In this document: one piece after another, positions 9,001-15,679 of the stretch
Layout of the letters: every line of letters starts with the position of its first letter
Position numbering within the stretch: position 1 is the stretch's first letter
Assembly: GCA_011374735.1 (NCBI GenBank)
Contig: DRPD01000296.1
Span: 1-22,696, forward strand
Direction of reading: 5' to 3'
From: Thermopetrobacter sp.
Lineage (GTDB): Bacteria > Pseudomonadota > Alphaproteobacteria > Rhizobiales > Aestuariivirgaceae
Length of the DNA stretch: 22,696 nucleotides
Notes under the pieces: model-generated
Databases searched by the model: none
Told to the model about the DNA's origin: nothing
Seen by the model: the letters and a program-made list of their open reading frames with translations, nothing else
Position numbers and translations under genes: made by a program

Positions 9001-9308
9001 GACGCTCGTTCCATGACGCCAAGCGGTCGCGGCACGTGAAGGGACGCTCCTACCATCAGGTGCGGCGCTCGTGGCACGCCGCCGGGCGCTCGTTCCACAC
9101 CAAGGGGCGCTCCTACCACCAGGTGCGGCGCTCGTGGCACTTGAAGGGGCGCTCGTTCCATGACGCCAGGCGCTCCACCCATGGCAAGGGGCGCTCCGCT
9201 CACAACGTGCAACGCTCCTTGCACACCAAGGGGCGCAGCTATCACGTCCGGGGCCGCTCCTTCGGGCAGGGCAAACCGCAACAACCACCGATCCCGCGGT
9301 TGCAGTAA
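6087..9308 (+). CDS. Exported protein with N-terminal propeller-like domain and 57 R-S-[WYF]-H heptapeptide repeats
   Basis: A 1073-residue protein of a family I do not recognise. The N-terminus is a long basic n-region followed by a hydrophobic stretch (30-47) and an ALA motif before Q54, so Sec export is likely. Residues 55-95 are Pro/Ala/Asp rich. Residues about 96-615 look like a beta-propeller of NHL type (for example LGNIAYDAAHKQLFVSDLETG) and contain six Cys that could form disulfides. A Pro-rich linker follows. Residues 658-1056 are 57 tandem heptapeptides. His at position 4 and Ser/Thr at position 2 never vary, position 1 is Arg in 53 of 57, and position 3 is aromatic in 50 of 57 (34 W, 11 Y, 5 F). 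Positions 5-7 vary, often VKG or TKG. The repeat domain is strongly basic. An AAAGG lies 10 nt before the ATG. Metal, heme, nucleic-acid or polysaccharide binding are all possible; none is shown. Confidence 0.9.
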   Translation: MTDRPIVNSASVSRPRRASAARGGGRDWKTALALGVCLMGMAAVPPALAPALAQDAPPPDAAAAPPPDDAGAPPPDADPAAAPPPPATIVAEPPVQPGEGFHTRFSGFTTDADGRTIIDVNGIVGSLMGLAGAPKGRGQHWLNEPQRMFITAAQTGQVFGIAFDDAQPPNIYLTATSAFGLHTDGAGNWMAGMWGPKGGPGTIWKLNAANNYQPEIFARVTLDGRANSGPALGNIAYDAAHKQLFVSDLETGMIHRFGLKGNELGRFDHGVQGRSDFLNAASGTREARPVVAFDPASTARLADCPSGAFDRTPACWNYADFRRRVYGLAVRQDAKGRVRLYYSVWGSAAFGNPQWATAGADKANSVWSIGIGADGRFDPADVRLEFTLPAFFTAGAPRAGQGVSHAVSDIAFKRCGPQADMALAERGMVRNLRPGQRKPFAFAHESRVLRYKLLPSGVWQVAGRHDVGFRLRANPPILRSNAAGGVDFGYGRKADGIDLAKPDARLWMSGDSLCSPEGRCANPASGLRDDGSEVHGLAGLPANIIAPLIPSPVQPAAIAGGGEPRGPLNSVMIDSDINVGVDGQPLPEELSRDDATRPGDVEVYRTCAVDILPAAAPVPVEAPQPPPVSIPTPPPPPPAHTLRISHNKLVSSGHYRSRSWHTRGRSWHYRTRSWHYRSLSWHYRTRSWHYRYGSWHVARRSWHYRTSSWHTARRSWHYKTRSWHTLRRSWHFKGRSWHNPRISWHSLRRSWHWRGRSWHVKGRSWHSIGRSWHIRGRSWHNKLRSWHVRGRTYHSRPRSYHVVGRTWHTKGRSYHLLRRSWHTKGRSIHVKGRSWHNIGRSWHVKGRSYHNKLRSWHVKGRTFHVKPRSWHVVGRTWHAKGRSYHLLNRSWHVKGRSIHVKGRSWHATGRTWHTKGRSYHQVRRSWHTKGRSFHDAKRSRHVKGRSYHAAGRSWHTKGRSYHQVRRSWHTKGRSFHDAKRSRHVKGRSYHQVRRSWHAAGRSFHTKGRSYHQVRRSWHLKGRSFHDARRSTHGKGRSAHNVQRSLHTKGRSYHVRGRSFGQGKPQQPPIPRLQ
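8058..9254 (+). repeat. 57 x 21-bp in-frame tandem repeat (RSWHxxG heptads)
   Basis: Fifty-seven consecutive 21-bp units without any indel, each encoding R-[ST]-[aromatic]-H-x-x-x. The first 19 units all have Trp at position 3; later ones mix Trp, Tyr, Phe and Ile. Larger blocks are duplicated within the array: units 18-27 resemble 28-37 (210 bp), and units 37-41 resemble 43-47 with a 126-bp offset. A degenerate unit RSFGQGK at 9255-9275 ends the array. Confidence 0.95.
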
Positions 9309-9333
9309 AACGTCCCTGCAGGTGACATCCATC

Positions 9334-9361
9334 GGCCGGCGCTCCATCCGGGGCGCCGGCC
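9334..9361 (+). other. Strong intercistronic hairpin
   Basis: GGCCGGCGCTCC and GGGGCGCCGGCC pair over 12 bp, with one G-T wobble, around a 4-nt loop. It lies between the stop at 9308 and the start at 9403. There is no T-run, so it more likely stabilises mRNA or attenuates than terminates outright. Confidence 0.6.
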
Positions 9362-9402
9362 CCATGCACGAACCCAAGCAACCACGTCGATGAGGATACG
9401 CC

Positions 9403-10569
9403 ATGATTCGCTTATCCACGCTCTTGCGGCTGGGCCTTTGCCTGGCCGCCGCGGCCGTCCCGGCGGCGGCCGGACAGGACAAGGCCCGCACCTTGCCGGT
9501 GCTGCACACCAACCAGCAGATGGTCGAGGCGGCGCGCCAGAAAAACGATCTCGACATCACCAATTACCGTGACGTGCTGGCCTTCATCCTCAACGCGCTG
9601 CCGGACAAGGTGAAGGTCTATCCGACGGAGAACTATTACTACTTCTCGTTCATCCACAACGGCATCCGCTATGCCGGCAACCTGCGGCTCGATGCCAAGG
9701 AACGCGACAAGGGCAAGGTGAACTTCGCCTATTTCGAGGAGTTCACGCCTTGGTACATCAACGAGGAGAACAACTACTACCTGCTGGGGCCGGAAGACGG
9801 CGTGAAGGTGGAGAAGAAGGCGGAGCTGGAATACGCCATCACCTTCCGCGGGCGCACCGTCATCTTCCAGCTCAATGACTTAAGAGGCGTGAAGCCGCCG
9901 CCCGGCGTGCTGCTGGAAGGCGAGACATACATCGGCCCGGTGTTCGATGAATCCGGCGTCGGGTTCTATCTGGTGTTCAATCCGAAGCTGAAGGTCTTTC
10001 ACTTCATCCTGAACGAGCAGATGCCGTCTTCAGACCGCCTGTTGCCGACCAGGGTGTCGCCACGCATCGTGCTGGGCCAACGCACCGGCTTCGCCTACTA
10101 CCGGGACAAATACGCGCCGCGCAAGATCCTGATCGGCATCTACGCCGGCAACTCGATGGTCAACAACTATTATGACGGGCCGTTCGACCAGCTGCCGGAC
10201 AACTTCATCCATGACGAGCGGCTGCGCGACGCCATTCTGGCCGTGGCGCCGGAAATGAAGGGCAGGATCGACCGCTATGGCAACACGCCGGACGGCAAGA
10301 CGCGGTTTCTGATCTCGCCCTATATGCATTACGACCGGGTGGAGGAGCTGCGGCTGTTCGCCGAATGCGCCAACAGCCGCGAGATGCAGCGCGCGCAGTA
10401 TCACGCCTGTTTCTCCGTGGCCACGGCGCCGGGCGGCGAGGAGGGCGCGGACGGGCCGCCGCCGCCGCGAAATGGCGCGGACACGCCACCACCATCGCAA
10501 AATGGCGCGGAGACGCCACCGCCGCGGCAAAATGGCGAGCCGCCGCCAGCGGCGACGGACAAGCGGTGA
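9403..10569 (+). CDS. Secreted protein of unknown function, partner of the heptad-repeat gene
   Basis: A 388-residue protein of a family I do not recognise. A signal peptide is clear (residues 1-23, RLSTLLRLGLCLAAAAVPAAAG), giving a periplasmic or secreted product. The mature part is rich in Tyr, Phe and Asn and mixed beta in character (YYYFSFIHNGIRYAG, FAYFEEFTPWYINEENNYY, TGFAYYRDKYAPRKILIG), with no catalytic motif that I can name. It has only two Cys (in AECANSR and YHACFS), a possible disulfide. The C-terminal tail has a Pro-rich decapeptide, A-[DE]-T-P-P-P-x-Q-N-G, repeated three times. GAGGA sits 6 nt before the ATG. The gene follows the heptad-repeat gene by 94 bp with no obvious promoter between, and a bidirectional terminator follows it, so the two probably form one unit. 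Confidence 0.88.
   Translation: MIRLSTLLRLGLCLAAAAVPAAAGQDKARTLPVLHTNQQMVEAARQKNDLDITNYRDVLAFILNALPDKVKVYPTENYYYFSFIHNGIRYAGNLRLDAKERDKGKVNFAYFEEFTPWYINEENNYYLLGPEDGVKVEKKAELEYAITFRGRTVIFQLNDLRGVKPPPGVLLEGETYIGPVFDESGVGFYLVFNPKLKVFHFILNEQMPSSDRLLPTRVSPRIVLGQRTGFAYYRDKYAPRKILIGIYAGNSMVNNYYDGPFDQLPDNFIHDERLRDAILAVAPEMKGRIDRYGNTPDGKTRFLISPYMHYDRVEELRLFAECANSREMQRAQYHACFSVATAPGGEEGADGPPPPRNGADTPPPSQNGAETPPPRQNGEPPPAATDKR
10447..10536 (+). repeat. 3 x 30-bp in-frame repeat encoding a Pro-rich tail
   Basis: Units at 10447, 10477 and 10507 each encode ten residues of the type A-E-T-P-P-P-R-Q-N-G. They form the disordered C-terminal tail of the secreted protein. Confidence 0.85.
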
Positions 10570-10602
10570 CGCCGCACGGGCGATTACCGACCGACACGGG
10601 AA

Positions 10603-10631
10603 AAGGGCCCGCCAAACACCGGCGGGCCCTT
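10603..10631. terminator. Bidirectional intrinsic terminator
   Basis: An 11-bp perfect stem (AAGGGCCCGCC / GGCGGGCCCTT) around a 7-nt loop lies between the convergent stops at 10569 and 10662. The minus strand has a T-run (CCCTTTT) after the stem, so it fits best as the end of the binding-protein transcript, but it can serve both strands. Confidence 0.8.
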
Positions 10632-10661
10632 CTGATTCGTCCATTGGCAACTGAAGTGGCC

Positions 10662-11726
10662 TTACTTGGGCAGCTTGTCGTCCACGCCCTTCACATACCA
10701 GTTCATGCCCAAGAGCTCCTTGTCGGAGAGCACTTCGCCCTCCTTCACCCGCAGCTTGCCTGCCTGATCGTGGATCGGGCCGGCGAACGGATGCAGCTTG
10801 CCGTCGCGGATGGCGGCTTCCGTCTGCTCGGCCATCTTCTTCACGTCATCGGGCATGTTGGTATAGGGCGCCATGACCACCATGCCGGACTTCAGGCCGC
10901 CCCAGGTGTCGGTGCTCTTCCAGCCGCCGTCCAGCACCGCTTTGGCGCGCGAGACGTAATAGGGCGCCCAGTCGTCGATGATGGCGGTGAGCTGGGTCCT
11001 GGGCCCGAACTTGATCATGTCGGAGGCCTGACCGAAGGCATACACGCCCTTCTCGGCCGCCACCTGCATCGGCGCGGTGGAATCGGTGTGCTGGGTGATG
11101 ATGTCGGCACCTTGGGCGATCAGCACCTTGGCGGCGTCGGCCTCCTTGCCCGGGTCGAACCAGGTGTTGACCCACACCACCTTGATCTTGAAGTCCGGAT
11201 TGACGGAACGCGCGCCGAGCAGGAAGGCGTTGATGCCGCGCACCACCTCCGGGATGGGGAAGGAGGCGATGTAGCCGGCCATGCCTTTCTTCGACATCTT
11301 CGCGGCGATCTGGCCGATGATGTAGCGGCCCTCGTAGAAGCGCGAGGAATAGGTGGCGACGTTGGCGGCGCGCTTGTAGCCGGTGGCGTGTTCGAACTTC
11401 ACGTCGGGATATTTCTTCGCCACCTTGATGACGCTGTCCATGTAGCCGAACGAGGTGGCGAAGATCAGCTTGTGGCCGGCGCGCACCAGCCGCTCCAGCG
11501 CGCGCTCCACGTCGGGGCCTTCCGGCACCTTCTCCAGATAGCTGGTGGACACTTTGCCGCCGAGCGCCTTTTCGATGGCCTGGCGGCCCTGGTCATGCTG
11601 GTAGCTCCAGCCATGATCGCCGACGGGGCCGACGTAGATGAAGCCCACCTTCAGTTTCTCCGCCTGGGCCAGCGTGGCCGAAACGGCCAGCGCCAGCGCC
11701 GCGGCCAGCAGCTTGAATCCTTTCAT
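10662..11726 (-). CDS. BMP-family ABC transporter substrate-binding protein (nucleoside/purine type)
   Basis: A 354-residue periplasmic binding protein. The signal peptide is MKGFKLLAAALALAVSATLA, cleaved before EKLKVGFIYVG; there is no lipobox Cys, so it is probably soluble rather than a lipoprotein. The BMP (PF02608) fold is seen in VGPVGDHGWSYQHDQG, FATSFGYMDSV, FEHATGYK, and the Asp-rich ligand region QHTDSTAPMQVAAEKGVYAFGQASDM. Related proteins bind nucleosides or purine bases. The open frame extends upstream to 11843, but the ATG at 11726 begins the signal peptide and is preceded by GGAGG and GGGAGAG. It lies downstream of the matching ATPase and permease genes, separated by 406 bp with a hairpin array, so it may have its own promoter and expression level. 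Confidence 0.93.
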   Translation of the reverse strand: MKGFKLLAAALALAVSATLAQAEKLKVGFIYVGPVGDHGWSYQHDQGRQAIEKALGGKVSTSYLEKVPEGPDVERALERLVRAGHKLIFATSFGYMDSVIKVAKKYPDVKFEHATGYKRAANVATYSSRFYEGRYIIGQIAAKMSKKGMAGYIASFPIPEVVRGINAFLLGARSVNPDFKIKVVWVNTWFDPGKEADAAKVLIAQGADIITQHTDSTAPMQVAAEKGVYAFGQASDMIKFGPRTQLTAIIDDWAPYYVSRAKAVLDGGWKSTDTWGGLKSGMVVMAPYTNMPDDVKKMAEQTEAAIRDGKLHPFAGPIHDQAGKLRVKEGEVLSDKELLGMNWYVKGVDDKLPK

Positions 11727-11899
11727 CTCTCCCGATCCTCCCGGATGATGACGAACGATACGAACCCTTCCCGATGCCCAGATACCCCGCCGGCGGCGAC
11801 GGGAAAAGCCCCAAGTTCGGCTTCCCACATGTTTTCCCGGCATTTATCCTGGTTCTGAAGGTCCTTCCCTACGCCCTCGTTTATTTTGGTTCTGAAGGT

Positions 11900-11964
11900 C
11901 CTTCCCTACCCCCTGCCAACCACCCGTATTTTGGGGCAAGGCGGTTGGCAGGGGGTAGGGAAGG
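11900..11964. repeat. Palindromic element copy A
   Basis: Arms 11900-11921 and 11943-11964 are perfectly complementary over 22 bp, around a 21-nt loop. The core is AACCACCCGTATTTTGGGG then CAAGGCGGTT. It shares the ACCACCC...GGCAAG core with the in-gene copies C and D. It lies between the permease and binding-protein genes. Confidence 0.9.
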
Positions 11965-11987
11965 GCACATTTTCATCTTGTTCTGAA

Positions 11988-12056
11988 GACCATCCTCATC
12001 CCCTGCCAACCACCCGTATTTTGGGGCAAGGCGGTTGGCAGGGGATGAGGACGGTC
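11988..12056. repeat. Palindromic element copy B
   Basis: A 24-nt stem with a single mismatch (left arm 11988-12011, right arm 12033-12056) and a loop identical to copy A. Four positions of the left arm differ from copy A and the four paired positions on the right arm also differ. Three of these changes keep Watson-Crick pairing. Confidence 0.9.
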
Positions 12057-12132
12057 ACTCCGTTCTGCTCCTGAAGGTTCTTCCCTACGCCTGAGCCAAG
12101 CGCCCGTATGTGGGAGAAGACACGCAGGGCTC

Positions 12133-13053
12133 TCAACGGTCGGGGACGAAGGGCTGGCCGAGGCTGGCCGGGGTGTTGGTGAGCGTCAGGGTGCGGTTGC
12201 GCGAGATGACCACCAGCGCGATGATGGTGACCAGATAGGGCAAGGCGCTGAGCAGCTGCGAGGGCAGGCCGACGCCCAGCGCCTGGGCATGCAGACCGAG
12301 GATCCACACCGCGCCGAACAGGTAGGCCCCGGCCAGCGCCCGGCCCGGCCGCCAGGTGGCGAACACCACCAGCGCCAGGGCGATCCAGCCGCGCCCGGCG
12401 GTCATGTTCTCGATCCATTGCGGGGTGTAGCTGAGCGACAGGTAGGCGCCGGCCAGGCCGGCCAGCGCGCCGCCGAACAGCACCGCCCCATAACGCACCG
12501 CGATGACCGGCAACCCTTGCGCGTGGGCGGCGTCGTGGTTGACGCCGACGGCGCGCAGCACCAGCCCGGCGCGGGTGTGGAACAGGAACCACCACACGGC
12601 GATGGTGAGCGCGAAGGAGGCATAGACCAGCGCGTCATGGCCGAACAGCAGCGGCCCGACGAGTGGCAGGTCGGACAGGCCCGCCACCTCCAGCTTCGGC
12701 AGGCGCTCACCCGGCAGGCCGACGAACCCGGCCCCCAACAGGCCCGACAGCCCCAGGCCCAGCAGGGTCAGCGCCAGACCGGTGGCCACCTGATTGGCGG
12801 CCAGCGTCAGCACCAGCACGGCGAAGACGAGCGACAAGGCCATGCCGGCGGCCAGACCGGCCAGCACGCCCAGCCACGGGCTGGCGGTGAGCTGGGCGGT
12901 GGCGAAGGCGGCCACGGCGCCGGCGGTCATCATGCCCTCCACGCCGAGGTTGAGCACGCCGGATCGTTCCGTCACCAGCTCGCCAACGGCGGCCAGCAGC
13001 AGCGGCGTGGCGGCGGCGATGACGGTCAGCATGAACGCCTCGAACGCGCCCAT
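12133..13053 (-). CDS. ABC transporter permease (nucleoside/purine type), second subunit
   Basis: A 306-residue integral membrane permease of the BPD_transp_2 family (as in YufQ/NupQ and sugar importers). The family's cytoplasmic signature is present near the start (AVGELVTERSGVLNLGVEGMM), and there are about eight to ten hydrophobic segments. It forms the pore with the neighbouring permease. The ATG at 13053 overlaps the stop of the upstream permease (TGATG) and is preceded by a GGGGGAGGGGG run, so the two are translationally coupled. The frame is open upstream to 14412, but that part is a shadow of the other permease and ATPase genes. Confidence 0.92.
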   Translation of the reverse strand: MGAFEAFMLTVIAAATPLLLAAVGELVTERSGVLNLGVEGMMTAGAVAAFATAQLTASPWLGVLAGLAAGMALSLVFAVLVLTLAANQVATGLALTLLGLGLSGLLGAGFVGLPGERLPKLEVAGLSDLPLVGPLLFGHDALVYASFALTIAVWWFLFHTRAGLVLRAVGVNHDAAHAQGLPVIAVRYGAVLFGGALAGLAGAYLSLSYTPQWIENMTAGRGWIALALVVFATWRPGRALAGAYLFGAVWILGLHAQALGVGLPSQLLSALPYLVTIIALVVISRNRTLTLTNTPASLGQPFVPDR

Positions 13054-14126
13054 CAGGCCCCCTCCCCCGCGCTCAGGCGATGTCTGAAGGTGATGCGATA
13101 GTGAACCAGCGTGTCGGCGGCGAGGATGAAGAACAGCAGCAGCCCCTGAAAGGCCTGCGCCACCTTGTCGGAGATGTTCAGCGCCAGCTGCGCCGCCTCG
13201 CCGCCCAGATAGGTGAGCGCCAGCAGCAACCCGGCGAAGAGCACCGCCGGCGGCGACAGGCGGCCCAGGAAGGCGACGATGATGGCGGTGAAGCCATAGC
13301 CGGGCGAGATGGAAGGCTGCAACTGGCCGATGCTGCCGGCCACCTCCGCGATGCCGGCCAGCCCGGCCAGCGCGCCTGAGAGCAGGAACACGCCCCACAC
13401 GACGCGGGCTTCGGAAAAGCCGCCGAACATGGCGGCGCGCGGCGCGGCGCCGACGGTGCGCACGGCGAAACCGGCCCGGCCGCGGGCCATGACGAACCAC
13501 AGCGCCAGCACCGCCAGCACGGCGAGAACCGCGCCGATGTGCACCCGGCCGGTGAGCACCGGCATGACGTGCCAGCCCTCGAAGCTCACCGTCTTGGGGA
13601 AATTGAAGCCGCCCGGATCGCGCCACGGCCCGCGCACCAGCCAGTCCAGCAGCAGCCCGGCCACATAGACCAGCATCAGCGAGGTGAGAATCTCGTTGGC
13701 GTTGAAGCGGGTCTTGAGAAAGGCCGGGACGGCGGCCCAGGCCGCGCCGCCAAGCGCGCCCAGCAGCAACATGGCGATGAGCGCCGTGGGGTCGTTCCAG
13801 CCCGGCAGCAGCACCGGAATGGCGGAACCGGCGATGGCACCGGCGATGAGCTGGCCCTCCGCGCCGATGTTCCAGACGTTGGCGCGGTAGCATATGGCCA
13901 GCCCGACGCCTATGAGCACCAGCGGCGTGGCCTTGACCACCAGCTCCGAGAGCGACCAGGCGGAAGTCAGCGGCTCGATGAAATAGACATACAGGCTTTG
14001 CAGCGGATCGTGGCCCATCAGCGCGAACAGCAGCGCCCCGGCGGCCACCGCCAGGGCCAGGGCCAGCAGCGGCGCCAGCCAGCGCCACAGGGGCGACGGC
14101 GCGGGGCGTTTGCGCAGCACGATCAT
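13053..14126 (-). CDS. ABC transporter permease (nucleoside/purine type), first subunit
   Basis: A 357-residue integral membrane permease with a short basic N-terminus (MIVLRKRPAPSPLWRW) and about ten hydrophobic segments. The family signature is seen in ELVVKATPLVLIGVGLAICYRANVWNIG-type sequence (about 65-95), here as PLVLIGVGLAICYRANVWN followed by IGAEGQL, and in SPGYGFTAIIVAFLG near residues 273-287. It matches the YufP/NupP group that pairs with a BMP binding protein. The start overlaps the ATPase stop by four bases (ATGA), and the stop overlaps the next permease start, so the three genes form one tight operon. Confidence 0.92.
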   Translation of the reverse strand: MIVLRKRPAPSPLWRWLAPLLALALAVAAGALLFALMGHDPLQSLYVYFIEPLTSAWSLSELVVKATPLVLIGVGLAICYRANVWNIGAEGQLIAGAIAGSAIPVLLPGWNDPTALIAMLLLGALGGAAWAAVPAFLKTRFNANEILTSLMLVYVAGLLLDWLVRGPWRDPGGFNFPKTVSFEGWHVMPVLTGRVHIGAVLAVLAVLALWFVMARGRAGFAVRTVGAAPRAAMFGGFSEARVVWGVFLLSGALAGLAGIAEVAGSIGQLQPSISPGYGFTAIIVAFLGRLSPPAVLFAGLLLALTYLGGEAAQLALNISDKVAQAFQGLLLFFILAADTLVHYRITFRHRLSAGEGA

Positions 14127-15679
14127 GCGCCCGCTCCCGGCGCGTGGCGGCGCTCGAAACCGCCGGCCATGGCCAGCCCGATGCGCTCGCGGTCGGTTTC
14201 CTCAACGGCGACGGCGGGCGAGAGCTCGCCGCGCGAGATGACGGCGATGCGATCGGCGATCTGAAAAATCTCGTCGAGATCCTGCGAGATGACCAGCACC
14301 GCCGCCCCGGCGCGGGCCAGATCCACCAGCCGCTGGCGGATGGCGGCGGCGGCGGCGGCATCGACGCCCCAGGTGGGCTGATTGACCACCAGCACCTTCG
14401 GATGGCGGTCAAGCGCGCGGCCCATGACGAACTTCTGCAGATTGCCGCCGGAAAGCGCGGCGGCGGGCCTGTCGGGCCGGGCGGCGCGCACGTCGTGTTC
14501 GTCGATGATGCGCTGCGTCCGCTGGCGGGCGCGGCGCCAGGAGATGACGCCGCGGCGCACCAGATCGCGATCCACCGCGTGGCGGGTCAGCAGCAGATTC
14601 CCGGCCAGACTCATGTGGGGCACGGCGGCATGGCCCAGCCTCTCTTCCGGCACGAAGGCGGCGCCGGCGGCGCGGCGGGCGTTGATGCCGGCCAGCGACA
14701 CGTCATGGCCGCCAATGCAGATGACGCCGCGGGCCTGGGCCAGCCGCTCGCCGGACAGGGCCCGGAACAGCTCGCGCTGGCCGTTGCCGGCCACCCCGGC
14801 GATGGCCAGCACCTCGCCGCCGCGCACATCGAGCGAAACGCCATACAGGGCGACGCCGAACGGGCCGTCGGCGGGCAGCGTCAGATCGCGCACGTGCAGC
14901 AGCGGCGCGCCCGGGCGCTCAGCCGGCGGGGCGGCGCGCACGGCGGGAATGTCCGCCCCCACCATGTGGCGGGCCAGCGAGGCGGCGGTTTCCGTCTTCG
15001 GATCGACGCTGGCGACGACGCGGCCATGGCGCAGGATGGTGGCGGCGTCGCACAGCTCGCGCACCTCCCGCAGGCGGTGGGTGATGTAGATGATGGCGCG
15101 GCCCTCCCCGGCCAGGGTGCGCAAGGTGGCGAACAGGCCCTCGGCCTCCTGCGGGGTGAGCACCGACGTCGGCTCGTCGAGAATGATGACGCGCGGATCG
15201 GCCAGCAGGCAGCGCACGATCTCCACCCGCTGGCGTTCGCCCACCGACAGATCGGCGACCAGCGCATCCGGGTCGAGCGGCAGGCCATAGGCGCGCGAAA
15301 CATCACGGATGCGATCGGCCAACGCCGCCGCCTTGCCGCCCAGCGCCAGGGCGATGTTCTGCGCCACGGTGAACGGCTCGAACAGCGAGAAGTGCTGGAA
15401 CACCATGCCGACGCCGGCCCTTCTGGCCTCGGCCGGTGAAGTGACGCGCAATGGCCTGCCGTTCAGCGAGATGGTGCCGGCGTCGGGCCGGATGACGCCG
15501 TAGATGATGCGCACCAGGGTGGACTTGCCGGCCCCGTTCTCGCCCAGCACGGCATGGATCTGGCCGGGCATGACGGACAGCGAGACGGCGTCGTTGGCCA
15601 CCACCTCGCCGAAGCGGCGGGTGATGCCGCGCACTTGCAGCAACGGCGTTTCGGCCGATGGCGACTGACCCTGTTCCAT
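14123..15679 (-). CDS. ABC transporter ATP-binding protein with two NBDs (nucleoside/purine type)
   Basis: A 518-residue ATPase with two nucleotide-binding domains, as in YufO/NupO and RbsA. The first NBD is complete: Walker A GENGAGKST (46-54), Q-loop VFQH, signature LSVGE (144-148) and Walker B VIILDEPTS (164-172). The second is degenerate in the way usual for this family: GVAGNGQREL in place of Walker A (295-304), signature LSGGN (409-413), and NQPT where the catalytic Glu would be (433-436). Only the first site is likely to hydrolyse ATP fully. GGGGAGGA directly precedes the ATG. It is the first gene of the importer operon and is divergent from the PleC-like kinase. Confidence 0.94.
   Translation of the reverse strand: MEQGQSPSAETPLLQVRGITRRFGEVVANDAVSLSVMPGQIHAVLGENGAGKSTLVRIIYGVIRPDAGTISLNGRPLRVTSPAEARRAGVGMVFQHFSLFEPFTVAQNIALALGGKAAALADRIRDVSRAYGLPLDPDALVADLSVGERQRVEIVRCLLADPRVIILDEPTSVLTPQEAEGLFATLRTLAGEGRAIIYITHRLREVRELCDAATILRHGRVVASVDPKTETAASLARHMVGADIPAVRAAPPAERPGAPLLHVRDLTLPADGPFGVALYGVSLDVRGGEVLAIAGVAGNGQRELFRALSGERLAQARGVICIGGHDVSLAGINARRAAGAAFVPEERLGHAAVPHMSLAGNLLLTRHAVDRDLVRRGVISWRRARQRTQRIIDEHDVRAARPDRPAAALSGGNLQKFVMGRALDRHPKVLVVNQPTWGVDAAAAAAIRQRLVDLARAGAAVLVISQDLDEIFQIADRIAVISRGELSPAVAVEETDRERIGLAMAGGFERRHAPGAGA

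Larger units (their letters stand above)
11727..12132. other. Intergenic region with palindromic repeat array
   Basis: No gene is seen in these 406 bp. Positions 11851-12118 hold four copies or remnants of a palindromic element, each led by a motif like TTCTGAAGG (at about 11853, 11890, 11981 and 12070). Two are complete hairpins; the first is truncated and the fourth is degenerate (GCGCCCGTATGTGGGAGAAG in place of the core). Positions 11727-11845, next to the binding-protein gene, could hold a promoter but show no clear -35/-10 pair. Confidence 0.75.

Noticed and set aside
8084..9016. Long second-frame open frame across the heptad repeats, and several on the other strand
   Set aside because: The 21-bp units contain no stop in these frames, so any phase stays open. 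The encoded repeats lack a start context and mirror the RSWH array.
8058..9254. CRISPR array
   Set aside because: The units are contiguous 21-bp codon repeats without spacers and lie in a coding frame.
10365..11858. 497-residue plus-strand open frame opposite the binding-protein gene
   Set aside because: It is the His- and Gly-rich complement of a clear BMP protein gene and runs through the bidirectional terminator.
11851..12118. CRISPR or insertion-sequence remnant
   Set aside because: Only two full copies, spaced irregularly, and they are long hairpins. No transposase frame or target-site duplication is seen.
13054..14412. Upstream extension of the second permease frame to give a 759-residue protein
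   Set aside because: This part is antisense-free but out of frame with the real first permease and ATPase genes; the TGATG overlap and strong ribosome-binding site mark the true start at 13053.
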